The position numbers were made by a program, and so were the translations under genes. A stretch of DNA of 64,000 bases from Microbispora sp. H13382 (GTDB lineage Bacteria > Actinomycetota > Actinomycetes > Streptosporangiales > Streptosporangiaceae). Where the stretch lies: assembly GCF_014161445.1 (NCBI RefSeq), contig NZ_JABBXA010000001.1, positions 372,001 to 436,000 on the forward strand, written 5' to 3'. Below the pieces are notes generated by a model. The model had not been told where the DNA came from and searched no databases. It was given only the letters and a program-made list of their open reading frames with translations. How positions within the stretch are numbered: position 1 is the stretch's first letter; the number at the start of each line of letters is the position of its first letter. This document shows, one piece after another, positions 61,784 through 64,000 of this stretch.

Positions 61784-64000
61784 GCGCCGGCCGCGGCGGT
61801 CGGCGCGAGCGCGATGTCCTCGGGCCGGATCGGGACACGGGGGAGATCCAGCCCGGTCGCGGCCCTGACCGCCGCGGCCACCGCGGGGGTCGACGAGAGC
61901 GTGGGCGGCTCGCCCGCGCCCCGCAGGCCGTACGGCGCGTGGGGGTCGGGGTTCTCCAGGACCGACAAGCGCATCGGCGGCATGTCGAGGATGGTGGGGA
62001 TCAGATAGTCGGTGAACGAGGGGTTGAGCACCCGCCCGTCCCTGACCTGGATCTCCTCCATCAGCGCCAGGCCCAGGCCCTGCGCGGAGCCGCCGTGGAT
62101 CTGCCCCTCCAGGGCCAGGGGGTTGAGGATCTTCCCGACGTCCTGCACGGCGGCCAGCTCGACGACCTTGACCAGGCCCAGCTCGGCGTCGACGTCGACC
62201 ACCGCCCGGTGCACGCACAGCGCGAGCTGCGTGTGGGAGTCGCCCTGGCCCGTGACCGGGTCCATCGGGAACGTGGGCCGGTGACGGTACTCCCGTGTCT
62301 CCTCGACCGGCCCGAACCGCTCCAGCACCTCCTCCAGGGACAGGTCCGGATGGGCCGCCCGCAGTGCGTCGAGCCGCGCCCGCACCGCCTCGCACGCCGT
62401 CTTGACCGCCCCGCCGGTGACGTACGACTGGCGGGATGCCGAGGAGGACCCGGCGGAGCCGACCGCGGTGTCGGCCGGGGCGACCGTGACCCTGCCGATC
62501 CCGAGCTCCGTACGCGCGATCTGGGCCTGGACGGTGACGAGCCCCTGGCCCACCTCGGCGGCGGCGGTGTGCACGAGCACGTGCGGCTCGTCCCCGGCGA
62601 GCTCGACGCGCACCCGTGCCGTCGAGTAGTCGTCGAAACCCTCGGAGAAACAGATGTTCTTGATGCCGACGCCGTAGCCCACGCCGCGCCGCACGCCCTC
62701 GCCGTGCGTCGTCTGCGCGACGCCGCCCGGCAGGAGGCGCAGGTCGGGCTCGCCGCGCGGGCCCGCGGGCAGGGGCATCGCGGCCAGTTCCGCGAGCATG
62801 TCCGCCAGCGGCGCCGGGCTGTCGACGACCTGCCCGGTGGCCAGGCGCGACCCCTGCGACACCGCGTTGCGGACGCGGATCTCGACCGGCGACAGCCCGC
62901 AGGCCGCGGCCAGGCGGTCCATCTGGGACTCGTAGGCGTAGCAAGCCTGCACCGCCCCGAACCCGCGCATCGCCCCGCAGGGCGGGTTGTTCGTGTAGAC
63001 GCCGTACGCGTCGATCCACACGTTGCCCACCTCGTACGGCCCGACGCCCAGCGAGGCGGCGTTGCCGACCACGGCGGGGGTGGTCGAGCAGTAGGCGCCG
63101 CCGTCGAGCAGGATCTCGGCCTTCACGTAGACGAGCCGCCCGTCGGCCGTCGCGCCGTGCTCGTAGCGCATGCGGGCGGGATGCCGGTGGACGTGGCCGA
63201 AGAACGACTCCTCCCGGCCGTACACCATCTTGACCGGGCGGCCCGTCCGCAGCGCCAGCATCGAGGCGTGGACCTGCATCGACAGATCCTCCCTGGCGCC
63301 GAACGCGCCGCCGACCCCGGCGAGAGTCAGCCGCACCTTGTCCTTCGGCAGGCCCAGGCACGGCGCCACCTGGTCCTGGTCGACGTGCAGCCACTGGGTG
63401 GCGACGAACAGGTCCACGCCGCCGTCCTCGGCGGGCACGGCAAGGCCCGACTCGGGCCCGAGGAACGCCTGGTCCTGCATGCCGACCTCGTACTCGCCGG
63501 TGACGACCACCTCGGCCTCGAAGGTGCCCCCCACCCTGACCGGCTGGTGCCGTACGAGGTTGCCTCCCGGATGGACGGCGGGGCAGGAGGGGTCGAAGGC
63601 GGCCCGGTGGGGATCGGTCACCGCTTCGCGCTCCTCGTAGTCCACGACGATCGCGGCGGCGGCGCGGCGGGCGGTCTCCGGATGGTCGGCGGCCACGATC
63701 GCCACGGGCTCGCCCTGGTAGCGGACCTGGTCGACGGCGAGCACCGGCTGGTCGCGGAACTCCAGCCCGTAGAACTTCTCGCCGGGCACGTCCTCGTGGG
63801 TCAGCACGGCGAGGACGCCGGGCATCGCGAGCGCGGGGCCGGTGTCGATCGAGCGGATCACCGCCGACGGGTGCGGGCTGCGCAGCGTCGCGCCCCAGAG
63901 CATGCCCTCCAGCCACAGGTCCGAGGAGTAGGCGAACTCCCCGGCCACCTTCAGCGTGCCGTCGGGGCGCGGCACGCTCTCGCCGAGGCCCGAAAGCCGC
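61768..64000 (-). CDS. xanthine dehydrogenase-type molybdopterin-binding large subunit, 5' end outside the window
   Basis: Molybdenum hydroxylase catalytic subunit, probably oxidising hypoxanthine/xanthine or a related heterocycle. It runs off the right edge; at least 744 residues are seen, starting RLSGLGESVPRPDGTLKV. Cofactor and active-site motifs are GMQDQAFLGPESGLAVP, GVGGAFGAREDLSMQ, PCGAMRGFGAVQACYAYE, AAAEVGQGLVTVQAQIA and, near the end, GLRGAGEPPTLSSTPA with the catalytic Glu. An in-frame GTG at 63975 is an internal Val of the family's ESP/V-RPDG segment, not the start. FAD and FeS subunit genes are expected upstream, beyond the window. Confidence 0.93.
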   Translation of the reverse strand, partial: RLSGLGESVPRPDGTLKVAGEFAYSSDLWLEGMLWGATLRSPHPSAVIRSIDTGPALAMPGVLAVLTHEDVPGEKFYGLEFRDQPVLAVDQVRYQGEPVAIVAADHPETARRAAAAIVVDYEEREAVTDPHRAAFDPSCPAVHPGGNLVRHQPVRVGGTFEAEVVVTGEYEVGMQDQAFLGPESGLAVPAEDGGVDLFVATQWLHVDQDQVAPCLGLPKDKVRLTLAGVGGAFGAREDLSMQVHASMLALRTGRPVKMVYGREESFFGHVHRHPARMRYEHGATADGRLVYVKAEILLDGGAYCSTTPAVVGNAASLGVGPYEVGNVWIDAYGVYTNNPPCGAMRGFGAVQACYAYESQMDRLAAACGLSPVEIRVRNAVSQGSRLATGQVVDSPAPLADMLAELAAMPLPAGPRGEPDLRLLPGGVAQTTHGEGVRRGVGYGVGIKNICFSEGFDDYSTARVRVELAGDEPHVLVHTAAAEVGQGLVTVQAQIARTELGIGRVTVAPADTAVGSAGSSSASRQSYVTGGAVKTACEAVRARLDALRAAHPDLSLEEVLERFGPVEETREYRHRPTFPMDPVTGQGDSHTQLALCVHRAVVDVDAELGLVKVVELAAVQDVGKILNPLALEGQIHGGSAQGLGLALMEEIQVRDGRVLNPSFTDYLIPTILDMPPMRLSVLENPDPHAPYGLRGAGEPPTLSSTPAVAAAVRAATGLDLPRVPIRPEDIALAPTAAAGAQSAT

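Overview
The window is chromosomal DNA from a very high-GC Gram-positive actinomycete. GC-rich third positions, GTG/TTG starts overlapping upstream stops, a WhiJ/AbaA-type regulator triad (ATP-binding protein, XRE-DUF5753, DUF397), actinobacterial integrative-element (AICE) remnants, DUF2795, PGPGW and DUF3105 proteins and a GH74-CBM2 xyloglucanase all fit the Streptosporangiales (Nonomuraea/Microbispora/Streptosporangium type). The genus is an inference.

Left part (1-9.0 kb) is a scarred, accessory region. It opens with an N-terminally truncated tyrosine integrase pointing at the 3' end of a CAU-anticodon tRNA. A sugar-binding-type lipoprotein, a TetR regulator and an SDR with two perfect operator copies follow. 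Next come the C-terminal part of a RepSA-like replication initiator, two small element genes, a low-GC SLATT-like (DUF4231) 2TM protein, and a sodium:solute symporter whose 3' end has been cut off. At least one integrated element has decayed here.

9-30 kb is mostly housekeeping and envelope genes: a secreted Ser/Thr/Pro-rich protein divergent from an L,D-transpeptidase, DUF2795, a patatin, GH74 xyloglucanase, a nucleotidyltransferase-like protein, pta-ackA, a PGPGW membrane protein, GroES-like and M20 genes, an RlpA-like secreted protein, DUF1349, an HxlR/F420-type oxidoreductase pair, an exo/endonuclease-phosphatase membrane protein, an ArgE/DapE peptidase and a large XPB/helicase-associated protein. 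Between pta and ackA the ackA start region is tandemly repeated, giving a chain of tiny ORFs whose stops overlap the next start.

29-48 kb holds the WhiJ-type triad, a phosphatase, a Gfo/Idh/MocA oxidoreductase, an acyltransferase, and a three-gene tandem family of large membrane proteins carrying seven CX4C repeats that look like an extracytoplasmic beta-propeller; the third copy is a pseudogene. A cobalamin riboswitch then precedes a btuFCD-cbiZ corrinoid salvage operon, followed by a Ser/Thr kinase paired with a protease-like membrane protein bearing a zinc ribbon.

48-64 kb carries a NarL-type two-component system, a DUF6421-SDR-threonine aldolase cassette, AraC/hydrolase divergent genes, DUF305 and DUF3105 proteins, alanine dehydrogenase with a palindromic operator, a SecD-head-like repeat-rich membrane protein, a secreted two-repeat protein, and the 3' part of a xanthine dehydrogenase large subunit that runs off the right edge.
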